From Neisseria subflava (lineage in GTDB: Bacteria > Pseudomonadota > Gammaproteobacteria > Burkholderiales > Neisseriaceae): a stretch of 64,000 bases of DNA. The first letter of the stretch is position 1, and every line of letters begins with the position of its first letter. Made by a program: the position numbers and the translations under genes. The notes below the pieces were generated by a model. It was not told the origin of the DNA and did no database searches. It was given only the letters and a program-made list of their open reading frames with translations. Below, piece after piece: positions 24,815-32,433 of the stretch. The DNA is taken from contig NZ_CP039887.1 in assembly GCF_005221305.1 (NCBI RefSeq), forward strand, positions 2,131,660-2,195,659. The letters are read 5' to 3'.

Positions 24815-25555
24815 ATGAAACTGAATCTGCAAAAAACCACCGCTGCTGTTTTGGCTGTTGTGTTCAGCGCAGGCGCATTTGCCGCTAATAATGCCTATAA
24901 CCCATTCGAGTATGGCTACAAAAATCACAAATACGGCAAAAAATGGGGTAAGCCTGCATCTGAAGCCGAAGGCGAAAAAGTGATGAAAAATGCAGCCTAC
25001 CGTTCAGGAGTGTATTACACCAACGTAAACCGCATTCCGGCAAAAGCAGACCGCAACGGCGTGAAAACCGTACAGGTCAACGACGCATACACCCGTCAAA
25101 ACCTCGGCCGTTATGCGTTCAACACCATCAAGAGCGGCGGCTCTGAAGTGTATTACGGCGAGTGGGTCGGTAAAGAATACGCCAAAGGCACCAACCGCGG
25201 CGTTTTCTACTCAGGCGACAAACGCGCTACCTCTATGCCGGTATCCGGCGTAGCCAACTACGCCGTCAAAGGTATCAACAACTACACCGGCAACAACCCG
25301 ATGGTCGGTACTTTGCGCGCAGACTTCGGTCAACGCGTCTTGGCAGGTTCTATGAAAAACAACGCTGTACAGATGGACATCCATTCCCGCATCAAACCGT
25401 CCAGCGCATCGTTTGAAGGCTACGCCCGCGCCAACGGCCACTTCGGTAAAACCGAAGGCCACTTCTTCGGTCACAACGCAAGCGCGCTGGCCGGTGTTGC
25501 CAAGTTTAAAACCGACCGCAACTTGGATACGGCATTCGGCGGTGTAAAACGCTAA
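24815..25555 (+). CDS. Secreted hemophilin-like Slam cargo protein
   Basis: The 246-residue protein has a classical signal peptide (A-G-A-F-A cleavage at about residue 23) and no lipobox cysteine. The C-terminal half (about 130-246) has alternating glycine-rich beta strands ending in G-Y-A-R-A-N-G-H-F, G-H-F-F-G-H-N-A-S-A-L-A-G-V-A-K-F and F-G-G-V-K-R. This is the small beta-barrel signature shared by TbpB-like and hemophilin (HphA) proteins. Those barrels direct export by Slam, and a Slam gene follows 110 bases downstream. Hemophilins carry heme to TonB-dependent receptors; heme binding here is inferred. The start has a CAAGGAGTG ribosome site. A terminator separates it from slam. Confidence 0.8.
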   Translation: MKLNLQKTTAAVLAVVFSAGAFAANNAYNPFEYGYKNHKYGKKWGKPASEAEGEKVMKNAAYRSGVYYTNVNRIPAKADRNGVKTVQVNDAYTRQNLGRYAFNTIKSGGSEVYYGEWVGKEYAKGTNRGVFYSGDKRATSMPVSGVANYAVKGINNYTGNNPMVGTLRADFGQRVLAGSMKNNAVQMDIHSRIKPSSASFEGYARANGHFGKTEGHFFGHNASALAGVAKFKTDRNLDTAFGGVKR

Positions 25556-25576
25556 AATCCGTAGTTAAGTAAAATG

Positions 25577-25602
25577 AAAGCCTGCTTCACGCAGGCTTTT
25601 TT
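25577..25602 (+). terminator. Terminator after the hemophilin-like gene
   Basis: AAAGCCTGC-TTCAC-GCAGGCTTTTTT is a compact stem-loop with a T-run 22 bases past the stop. It would keep cargo mRNA in excess of the downstream slam mRNA. Confidence 0.85.
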
Positions 25603-25664
25603 AAACACCAGCCCGCCAACCTTCTCAAGGTCGTCTGAAAACTGCCGACCGGAAAGCCGACATC

Positions 25665-27104
25665 ATGTACAAACCGTCTGCCTGCCTTATCCTCTTTCTC
25701 GCCGCCCCCGTCCTTGCCGCGCCCCGTTCTGACTTTTCAGACGACCGTACCGCGCAACGCCTGTGGCAGGACACCCGCCAAACCATGCAGGAACAGGAAC
25801 AAAAAGTGCGCGAATACCACCTCGACATTCCCTCGGAAAACATCGGGCAGACAGCCGAAACCGATCCCGAAGCCGACCAAGGCGAAGCCCTGTTCAACGC
25901 CGTCAACCACAGCGACTGGCAGACCGTGCGCCCGCTGCTCGAGCGTTATACACAGCAAACCGAATACGACCCCGACATCGCCCTCTTTGCCCGCGCCTCG
26001 CTCGCCCGCGGCGAAGGCAGGTGGAAAGCCGCCAAACAAGACTACGAAACCCTGCTGCAACGCCACTCCGACTTCACGCGCGGACGGCTCGATTACGCCC
26101 GCCTGCTCTTTGAAGGTCGTCTGAACCGCGAAGCCACTTCCGAATTTATGCGCCTTCAAAACGAAGACCTGCCCGAAGCCGTCAAAGAAAACATCGGACA
26201 TTTCCGCGATTCCTTAAACCAACGCCAAAGCTGGCAGGGCAGCCTTTCCGTCGGCGCCGTCCACAACAGCAACATCAACGAAGCCAGCGGCACAACGTGG
26301 TGTAAAACCGAAATCGACGGCGAATGTTGGGAAGAATTTTCAGGCGACAAGCCCATTTCCGCCAACGGCATCAAATACGAAGCCACCGCCGTCCGCCGCT
26401 GGCAGATTAAAGGGCATCACGGCATCGCCGCCCGCGCGCTCGGCTACGGCCGCTTCTACCGCGACCATAAAGACTTCAACGAACACACGCTCAACCTCAG
26501 CGCAGGCTACCAGTTTGAAAACCACCGCCACACCTTCGCCCTTGCCCCGCTTGTCGAATGGAACGGCAGCGGCGGCAAAACCCTCAACCGCGCCTACGGC
26601 GTACGCAGCGAGTGGAACCTCGACAAAGGCAGCTGGACTTGGAACACCGAAGCCGAGTGGAAACACCTCTCCTATTCCGACAAAACCCGCCTGCTCGACG
26701 GCAACCTCATCTCCGTTTACAACACCCTGTCCTACTTCCCGCGCAACGACCTCATGCTCTACGGCGGCATAGACTGGCAGCAGCGCAAAGCCAAAGAACC
26801 GGTGGACAGCTACCGCCTCATCTCCGCACGGCTGGGTGCGGCGAAAATGTTTGAAGCCGGTTTCGACGCCTCCGCCTCCGCCACCTTCGGCATCCGCGGC
26901 CACCGCGAAGAAAACGCCGTACTCGAACAACGCCGCCGCGACAAAGAGCAGACCTACCACCTCAGCATAGGCACGGACCGCTGGAAATTCGCCGGTCTCA
27001 AGCCCGTCCTCAGCTACAAACACCGCCGCGTTAGCGGCAACACCGACTGGCTGTACAGCTACAAACAAAACGCAGTCAGTCTGTCGCTGGTCAAATCGTT
27101 CTAA
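25665..27104 (+). CDS. Surface lipoprotein assembly modifier (Slam), type XI secretion translocator
   Basis: The 479-residue protein has a signal peptide (A-A-P-V-L-A, cut at about 19), helical TPR-like repeats at about 60-190 (A-L-F-A-R-A-S-L-A-R-G-E-G-R-W) and a C-terminal 14-strand beta-barrel (about 195-479) ending in S-L-V-K-S-F with the terminal phenylalanine of outer-membrane proteins. This is the Slam (DUF560) architecture. Slams move barrel-bearing lipoproteins or soluble hemophilins to the cell surface. The adjacent hemophilin-like gene is the likely substrate. Codon use is strongly C-ending, unlike most neighbours, and its uptake sequences are the GTCGTCTGAA variant, suggesting transfer from another Neisseria. 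Confidence 0.87.
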   Translation: MYKPSACLILFLAAPVLAAPRSDFSDDRTAQRLWQDTRQTMQEQEQKVREYHLDIPSENIGQTAETDPEADQGEALFNAVNHSDWQTVRPLLERYTQQTEYDPDIALFARASLARGEGRWKAAKQDYETLLQRHSDFTRGRLDYARLLFEGRLNREATSEFMRLQNEDLPEAVKENIGHFRDSLNQRQSWQGSLSVGAVHNSNINEASGTTWCKTEIDGECWEEFSGDKPISANGIKYEATAVRRWQIKGHHGIAARALGYGRFYRDHKDFNEHTLNLSAGYQFENHRHTFALAPLVEWNGSGGKTLNRAYGVRSEWNLDKGSWTWNTEAEWKHLSYSDKTRLLDGNLISVYNTLSYFPRNDLMLYGGIDWQQRKAKEPVDSYRLISARLGAAKMFEAGFDASASATFGIRGHREENAVLEQRRRDKEQTYHLSIGTDRWKFAGLKPVLSYKHRRVSGNTDWLYSYKQNAVSLSLVKSF

Positions 27105-27122
27105 CGCAGGACGCAGAAACAC

Positions 27123-27166
27123 AAAGGTCGTCTGAAAATCGGATTTCGGGTTTTCAGACGACCTTT
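27123..27166. terminator. Variant uptake-sequence terminator after slam
   Basis: AAAGGTCGTCTGAAAA and TTTTCAGACGACCTTT form a perfect stem. Both arms are the AGGTCGTCTGAA dialect used by the N. mucosa/sicca group rather than the AGGCCGTCTGAA found elsewhere in this window. Confidence 0.85.
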
Positions 27167-27305
27167 GCCGTTTTTTATGTGCCGTATTTCTGCCCGTATC
27201 CCATTCCCTGCCTTTCAGATAGAAAGGAAACGGACAACGTGGCGCGGATAGAGGTTTTGGCTATAATCAAAGCATTAGGTGTTATTTAGCCTGCGTCAGC
27301 CCGTT

Positions 27306-27349
27306 TGCTAAAATCCTTTATCCTGCCGCTTGTTTTGGCGGCATTTTTT
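27306..27349 (+). promoter_or_regulatory. Possible extended -10 and leader hairpin before the MFS gene
   Basis: TG-C-TAAAAT at 27306-27314 fits an extended -10 element. It is followed by TGCCGC...GCGGCA-TTTTTT at 27324-27349, a stem-loop with a T-run that ends 20 bases before the start codon of the transporter. It could attenuate the gene or be a terminator from upstream. No -35 box is clear. Confidence 0.35.
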
Positions 27350-27369
27350 CATAGAAACAAACCATAACC

Positions 27370-28584
27370 ATGACACACACACAGCAAAAATCCCCTAACC
27401 TTTGGCTGGTTATCACTGCTGCCGCCTCCATCCTGCTGATTACCATCGGTATGCGCATGACTATGGGGCTGTTTGTCCGTCCGGTCGTCGACTCTACTGA
27501 GCTGAGCATCCAAGAGTTCAGCCTGATTATTGCCGTTTTCCAGTTGATATGGGGCGTATCCCAGCCGCTTTCCGGCGCGCTTGCCGACCGTTTCGGCGCG
27601 TTTAAGGTGTTGGGCGGCGGCGCGCTGTTGCTGGCATCTGCCTGTCTGATGGTGCCGCAAATGCCGACTTATTGGGGGCTGATGCTGGCAATCGGGCTGC
27701 TTTTTGCATTCGGAACGGGTGCGGGCGGTTTCTCCATCATCATGGGGCAAGTCGCGGCGAAAGTGCCGCCGCACAAACGCGGTTTGGCTTCGGGGCTGGT
27801 CAACGCGGGCGGTTCGGCGGGGCAGTTTCTGTTTGCGCCGCTGGTGCAGGGTTTGTTGATATTGCCCGCCGTCGGCTGGACGGGAACGTTTTATGTTTGG
27901 GGCGGCATTGCACTTTTAATCCTGCCGATTTCGTGGTGGCTGGCGGGCGGCAAAAACGCTGTCGCTACGCACCACACGTCGTCTGAAAACGGGCAAACGC
28001 TGGGACAGGCGGTCAAAGCGGCGTTTAAAGACCGAAACTACATCCTGCTGCACTTGGGCTTTTTTACCTGCGGTTTCCACATCGCGTTTTTAGTAACCCA
28101 CCTGCCCAACGAAATCGCACTCTGCGGTCTGCCCGCTTCGGTCGCTTCGACTTCGATTGCGATTATCGGCTTGGCGAACATCGCGGGCTGCATTTTTTCG
28201 GGCTGGTGTACGGGGCGGTTTTTGGGCAAATACGTTTTGTTCGGACTCTACGCCTCGCGCGTGGCGATGGTGCTGATCTACCTTGCCGCCCCGAGAACTG
28301 ACGTCAATTTCTACATTTTCGCCGCCGCGCTGGGCTTCACTTGGCTCGCTACCGTCGCGCCGACCGCCGCGATTACGGGCAAACTGTTCGGCACGCGCTA
28401 TCTGGCGACGCTGTTTGGGCTGACCATGTTGAGCCACCAAATCGGCGGCTTTTTAGGCTCGTATATCGGCGGCATCGTGATTTATCAATTCAACGATTAC
28501 GGCTGGATGTGGTATGCCGATGCGGTGCTGGCGGGGGCGGCGGCTTTGCTGAACCTGCCGATACGCGAAAAGAAAACGGCGTAA
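27370..28584 (+). CDS. MFS transporter
   Basis: The 404-residue protein has 12 membrane helices and the MFS motif A pattern in the second loop (G-A-L-A-D-R-F-G-A-F-K-V). The N-terminal half shows G-L-F-V-R-P-V-V-D and G-A-G-G-F-S-I-I-M-G-Q-V, resembling the monocarboxylate/oxalate-formate group (NreB/OFA-like) of small-acid transporters. The substrate cannot be assigned. It lies between two GTCGTCTGAA-type terminators, so it belongs to the same putative imported segment as the slam gene. Codon choice is also GC-rich at third positions. Confidence 0.82.
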   Translation: MTHTQQKSPNLWLVITAAASILLITIGMRMTMGLFVRPVVDSTELSIQEFSLIIAVFQLIWGVSQPLSGALADRFGAFKVLGGGALLLASACLMVPQMPTYWGLMLAIGLLFAFGTGAGGFSIIMGQVAAKVPPHKRGLASGLVNAGGSAGQFLFAPLVQGLLILPAVGWTGTFYVWGGIALLILPISWWLAGGKNAVATHHTSSENGQTLGQAVKAAFKDRNYILLHLGFFTCGFHIAFLVTHLPNEIALCGLPASVASTSIAIIGLANIAGCIFSGWCTGRFLGKYVLFGLYASRVAMVLIYLAAPRTDVNFYIFAAALGFTWLATVAPTAAITGKLFGTRYLATLFGLTMLSHQIGGFLGSYIGGIVIYQFNDYGWMWYADAVLAGAAALLNLPIREKKTA

Positions 28585-28607
28585 CCCGCTTAAACCAAGC
28601 AAAGAAC

Positions 28608-28652
28608 AAAGGTCGTCTGAAAACGGAAAAACGGTTTTCAGACGACCTTTTT
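28608..28652. terminator. Variant uptake-sequence terminator after the MFS gene
   Basis: AAAGGTCGTCTGAAAAC and GTTTTCAGACGACCTTTTT form a stem of two GTCGTCTGAA-type uptake sequences 23 bases past the MFS stop. Confidence 0.85.
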
Positions 28653-28659
28653 CTATCAT

Positions 28660-28788
28660 TAGTGGGAAACGGTCGATGTGTTTGGCAATCATGGCTTGGG
28701 TGGTTTGCTGAAAGAAGGTACTCATGAAAAATCCCCTAAATGTCTTGGTGGGAATTTAGGGGATTTTGGGGAATTTTGCAAAGGTCTC
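28660..28788 (-). mobile_element. Remnant of an IS5-family (IS1106-like) element
   Basis: The minus strand carries an ATG at 28725 followed by MSTFFQQTTQAMIAKHIDRF, the N-terminus of the IS5-family transposase common in Neisseria. After 22 codons the match stops at the uptake-sequence terminator. Upstream of the ATG, GAGACCTTTGCAAAATTCCCC (28768-28788, minus) looks like the element's terminal inverted repeat, followed by a short AAATCCCCTAAAT repeat. Only this end of the element remains; no second end or target duplication is visible. Confidence 0.7.
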
Positions 28789-28874
28789 AATTAGCGTGCA
28801 AATGTGCTTGCAGTGAAAAAATATTGGGAATAATATCAATGCAAATAATAATTTTTATCAAGAAGGAGATGAGT

Positions 28875-29615
28875 GTGAAATTTTTAGCTGCTTTGTTGTG
28901 GCCGGCCATGTTGCTGCCCATTTTGTCTCATGCCGATAGCGGCATTCAGACGGTCTCTGTTTCTCAAGCATATGCGGATGACGCAACGGGCTGCGGGCAG
29001 CTTTATCCTGTAGAGAGCTTCGAGAATTTGTTCAGACAGATGGCCGGCACGCTGCATAGTGCCTGTTTGCTTGATATGCCGCCTGAAGATTTAGCGAAAA
29101 AGTGGCAGATTCCCGTGTACCGGCGCTATCTGCGGCTTTCCGGCCGTTTGCGGCCTGACGGAGAAAAACAGGCGGTACTCAGATGGAAAGACAAGGCAGA
29201 GCGGCAGAAATGGCTCAAACACAGGCGGCGTAAGCTAAAACGGCCGACCGACGGCTTTACGGTAGTGCATCAGACCGACTACGACGGCAGTACTTTTTTA
29301 GAAATCGAAGCAACGCCTGATTATATAAAACGATACCGTTCATTGTTTCCTGACGACCGTTATCCTGATGATTTGCCGAAACCCTATGTTTCATCTCATA
29401 TCCTAAGCCCGGTCAGCGTATGCTTTAACAATGGAACAGAACAAGTTTTTCCTAGGTATACGGTAGTAAAACAAGTAGCAGTAGATGAAAACAACCATTT
29501 GATCGGGAGTGATAGACATTTGGTTATAAGGGAGGAGAAAGGTGCAGGAATATTATTTCAGCATCCAACAGACAAATGCATTAATGATATTTCCAGCATC
29601 TTTCTTATCAGATAG
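28875..29615 (+). CDS. Secreted protein of unknown function
   Basis: I do not recognise this gene. The start is set at GTG 28875 because an AGAAGGAG ribosome site lies 6 bases upstream; an ATG at 28869 is too close to it. The 246-residue product has a signal peptide (F-L-A-A-L-L-W-P-A-M-L-L-P-I-L-S-H-A, cut near residue 22). A central very basic stretch follows (about 100-125, K-H-R-R-R-K-L-K-R), then a C-terminal half with four cysteines in all, likely paired in the periplasm or outside. It is 31 bases upstream of the metalloprotease-like gene, so a shared transcript and a partner role (chaperone, immunity or anchoring) are possible, but nothing in the sequence proves it. Confidence 0.6.
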   Translation: MKFLAALLWPAMLLPILSHADSGIQTVSVSQAYADDATGCGQLYPVESFENLFRQMAGTLHSACLLDMPPEDLAKKWQIPVYRRYLRLSGRLRPDGEKQAVLRWKDKAERQKWLKHRRRKLKRPTDGFTVVHQTDYDGSTFLEIEATPDYIKRYRSLFPDDRYPDDLPKPYVSSHILSPVSVCFNNGTEQVFPRYTVVKQVAVDENNHLIGSDRHLVIREEKGAGILFQHPTDKCINDISSIFLIR

Positions 29616-29646
29616 TCGATAGTATTTAATTTTAAAGGTATATGGT

Positions 29647-30156
29647 ATGGCTACAACAGCACAAATCCGGCAGCATTTTTTAAAATTAGGGATGCCTGTT
29701 TCGGAAGTTAATCAGATTATTCGGGATTCAATTTTACTGGGGCAAACCCATAACTTTATCAATCAATGGGGGTTAGGGAGTATTCAAGCAAACACTAAAT
29801 ATTCCGGCATATTTTTCCAAAGCAAACTAATTGGCAGTAAAGAAAATAGAAGTATTGTATTCGGTACGGCAGACAAAAGATATCTGACTGCTTCTGATTG
29901 GGCTCATGAGTTAGGACATGGTTTGTCGAAAACAATTTCCAAGCTTGATCTTGATATTGATGGAAATCGCAATATAACAGCGAATGAATATGCACGAAGA
30001 TTTGTTTATGAAGAAGGAAAAGCCGAATACAACCGTTTTCAGTTTGATTTGCGGAACAATCCCAAAGAAGCCAAATACGGATCGGATACGGCAGCAATCA
30101 AGGCGATGAACCAACAACAGGCTGTTGATTATTTTGCCCATAAAATGAAAACCTAA
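29647..30156 (+). CDS. Zinc-metallopeptidase-like domain (HELGH); N-terminal part of a split gene
   Basis: The 169-residue frame has no signal peptide. It contains A-H-E-L-G-H-G-L at residues 86-93, a HExxH zinc-binding motif with His87, Glu88 and His91, and a glutamate-rich helix E-E-G-K-A-E-Y-N-R at 122-130 that could give the third ligand. The family is not one I can name. The frame ends at a single TAA (30154-30156), after which the same frame stays open for 438 more codons into a calcium-binding domain. I read it as the 5' half of an interrupted gene, or less likely as a free-standing protein. The start has only a weak AAAGG site. Base composition is AT-rich relative to the upstream imported segment. 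Confidence 0.6.
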   Translation: MATTAQIRQHFLKLGMPVSEVNQIIRDSILLGQTHNFINQWGLGSIQANTKYSGIFFQSKLIGSKENRSIVFGTADKRYLTASDWAHELGHGLSKTISKLDLDIDGNRNITANEYARRFVYEEGKAEYNRFQFDLRNNPKEAKYGSDTAAIKAMNQQQAVDYFAHKMKT

Positions 30157-30192
30157 AACCCCAGCGGCGAGCCCGGTGATACTTATTGGACA

Positions 30193-31470
30193 TTGGCGAA
30201 ATCAATATTCCTTAAGAAAATCAATCCAAACCTGCTAAACGGTAAAACTCCGGCCGAAAAGCAAAAAATCCTGCAATCAGGAATGGATGAAGCAGCGCCT
30301 GACCATCCCAGCAGACTGTTTGGCGTAGGTGACGAGCGGGTTCGCTTTCAGAAAACCGATCCAAATATGCCGCTTAGTCTGATGCCGATGATGACACGTG
30401 GAAATCCTATGTTGATGGTGGTATTTGTACCTGCCAACAGCCGTTTGGCAGACAGTACGGTAACGACGGCTGCAAGAACAGCGTTATATTATTCTTCAGG
30501 CGGAAAGCAGGGGGCGATTGAATTCGGTATCGGTAGCGCGGGCAAGAGTGTCAGCTTCAACGATAATTTAGTAAATTACTCAAAAAGTGCGTATGCGGCA
30601 CTGATTACTTCAGCCAGCAGGCTTCATTCCAATGCAGTGAACCGCTTGGCTGCTTTGGTCGAACAGCAAAAATCCGAACAGGCATCAGGAAAAGGCAAAG
30701 AAATTCATAATGAAAACGAAGCTTTGAAAGCTTTGCAGGATTTACTGAACAAAGCCAATATTTCACTTGATTTGCAGGGCGGAGTGGATAATCTTCAGCA
30801 GAATTTTGACCAAATTGCCAAAAATTACCATACTCCTCTTGCTATCGAGCTGTATGGAGAAGAGTTGCTCACGACTTCGGTAGAGGATGGAGTGAGTTTT
30901 GATATGGATGGCGACGGGATAGCCGAACAGACGGCTTGGCTCAAAAAAGGCAGCGGTTTTTTGGTTTGGGATAAAAATGGAGACGGCATGGTAAACGACG
31001 GAACGGAGATGTTTGGTGAGGCAACAGTTATGTCTGACGGCAAGCGCGCAGAAAACGGCGTAGAAGCTTTGAAAGATTTGGACAGCGACAATAATAATAT
31101 CATTAATCAATATGATGAATTGTGGGGTGAGCTAAGAATCTGGCATGACGAAAACAGTAACGGGAAAACGGAGGAAGGAGAGCTTTCTCTATTGTCCGAC
31201 TGGGATATCCAGTCGATCTCTTTGGATTTTGCAGAAATCAATCTGAAAGATGAAGCCGATAATAAAATATTATTTGAATCAGAAGTGGTTTTGGAAAATG
31301 GGGAAAGGCGCAAGGTTGCCGATATTGATTTCCAAAACGACAAAGGAATTTACAATGAGTTGGCAGGTGAAATTTCAGCAGAGACAGCCGCTGATGTCGT
31401 GTATCCGACGGAAATTTCAACATCGGTTATACTGCCCGGAGAAAATACTGCATATATCCCGGCCGTATAA
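30193..31470 (+). CDS. FrpC/RTX-like calcium-binding protein; C-terminal part of a split gene
   Basis: The frame continues directly from the preceding TAA at 30154; 30193 is only the first TTG after the stop and has no convincing ribosome site (next ATG 30283). About 425 residues are visible. The middle holds acidic calcium-binding loops typical of FrpA/FrpC-related and RTX-associated proteins: F-D-M-D-G-D-G-I-A-E-Q-T-A-W, V-W-D-K-N-G-D-G-M-V-N-D-G-T-E-M-F-G and L-D-S-D-N-N-N-I-I-N-Q-Y-D-E-L-W. In FrpC such a module drives calcium-dependent self-cleavage; whether this one does is unknown. No nonapeptide RTX repeats follow. A pseudogene fragment is the simplest reading. Confidence 0.6.
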   Translation: MAKSIFLKKINPNLLNGKTPAEKQKILQSGMDEAAPDHPSRLFGVGDERVRFQKTDPNMPLSLMPMMTRGNPMLMVVFVPANSRLADSTVTTAARTALYYSSGGKQGAIEFGIGSAGKSVSFNDNLVNYSKSAYAALITSASRLHSNAVNRLAALVEQQKSEQASGKGKEIHNENEALKALQDLLNKANISLDLQGGVDNLQQNFDQIAKNYHTPLAIELYGEELLTTSVEDGVSFDMDGDGIAEQTAWLKKGSGFLVWDKNGDGMVNDGTEMFGEATVMSDGKRAENGVEALKDLDSDNNNIINQYDELWGELRIWHDENSNGKTEEGELSLLSDWDIQSISLDFAEINLKDEADNKILFESEVVLENGERRKVADIDFQNDKGIYNELAGEISAETAADVVYPTEISTSVILPGENTAYIPAV

Positions 31471-31531
31471 ACACGTTATCAGATATGGCTTCCAAAGATA
31501 TTTGGTAGGATAATCCTTTTGCGTGAGGCAT

Positions 31532-32368
31532 TCAGACGGCCTTAAAGTGTTTCCAGACAGGACGGCATTGTTCGGGTAAGTCGGGACAGGCGCCGAGTAT
31601 GCCGCCGCTGAAGTCGTTGGGGCGGTGGAAGTCGCTGCCTGCGCTGGCGAGAAAGTCGAAGCGGTCGGCAAGCAGGGCATAGTTGAGGCGGTCGTTTTTA
31701 CAGCAGTTGCCACTGTGCACTTCAATCCCTGCGCCGCCGAGATTTTTAAATTCTTGAAACAGGTTTCGTTTGGCGGTGGCGGATAATTCATAGCGCATCG
31801 GGTGGGCGATAATGGCCATGCCGCCCGCGCCTGTAATCGCGGCTACGCAGTCTTCCAGTGTGGCCCATTCATGTCTGACGGAACAGGATTTGCCGTCTCC
31901 CAGATATTTGGTAAATGCCTGCTGTTTGTTTTTGACATGGCCTTCGCGGATGAGGAATTCGGCAATGTGGGTGCGGCTGGCCATTTCTTTGTTGGCGGCC
32001 AATGCCAGTGCGCCTTCATACGCGCCTGTTATGCCTTTTTTCTCCAGTTTGGCCGCAATGGATTCCAGTCGTTTCAGACGGCCTTTGCGGACTTCGGCAA
32101 GCAGGTTTTGCAGGGCTTCGTTGTGTTCGTCAAAGTCCAAACCGACAATGTGGATGGTGCGGCCGTGCCAAGTGACGGATATCTCCACGCCGTTGACGAA
32201 GGGGAGGCTGAGGGTATCGGCTTCGGTGCGTGCTTCGGCAAGTCCGCCGGTATGGTCGTGGTCGGTCAGGGCGAGCAGGGTGCAACCGTTTTGACGGGCG
32301 AGTCGGACAACTTCGGTTGGGGACAACATGCCGTCTGAAACGGTCGAATGGCAGTGTAAATCAATCAT
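31532..32368 (-). CDS. PHP-domain phosphoesterase (TrpH/RNase AM-like)
   Basis: The 278-residue enzyme starts MIDLHCHSTVSDGMLSPTEV with the PHP metal motif H-C-H. L-T-D-H-D-H follows, then G-V-E-I-S, A-H-P and the late G-S-D-F-H motif. In E. coli the YciV/TrpH homologue is RNase AM, a 5'-3' exonuclease that also dephosphorylates 3',5'-nucleoside bisphosphates. I place the start at 32368; the longer frame would need a TTG inside the uptake-sequence hairpin. The final residues K-A-V-stop are supplied by an uptake sequence (GCC GTC TGA) that replaces a separate stop. It is convergent with the calcium-binding gene fragment. Confidence 0.88.
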   Translation of the reverse strand: MIDLHCHSTVSDGMLSPTEVVRLARQNGCTLLALTDHDHTGGLAEARTEADTLSLPFVNGVEISVTWHGRTIHIVGLDFDEHNEALQNLLAEVRKGRLKRLESIAAKLEKKGITGAYEGALALAANKEMASRTHIAEFLIREGHVKNKQQAFTKYLGDGKSCSVRHEWATLEDCVAAITGAGGMAIIAHPMRYELSATAKRNLFQEFKNLGGAGIEVHSGNCCKNDRLNYALLADRFDFLASAGSDFHRPNDFSGGILGACPDLPEQCRPVWKHFKAV

Positions 32369-32391
32369 GGTTTTGCTTTGAATTTTCTCAA

Positions 32392-32424
32392 ACAAGGCCG
32401 TCTGAACGTTTCAGACGGCCTTGT
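32392..32424. terminator. Uptake-sequence terminator after ponA
   Basis: ACAAGGCCGTCTGAA-CG-TTTCAGACGGCCTTGT is a long near-perfect stem 10 bases past the ponA stop on the minus strand. Confidence 0.85.
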
Positions 32425-32433
32425 TTTAGAACA

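Noticed and set aside
25665..27122. Long reading frame on the opposite strand of slam (about 260 residues)
   Set aside because: It is an effect of the GC-rich third positions of slam; it has no ribosome site or recognisable family.
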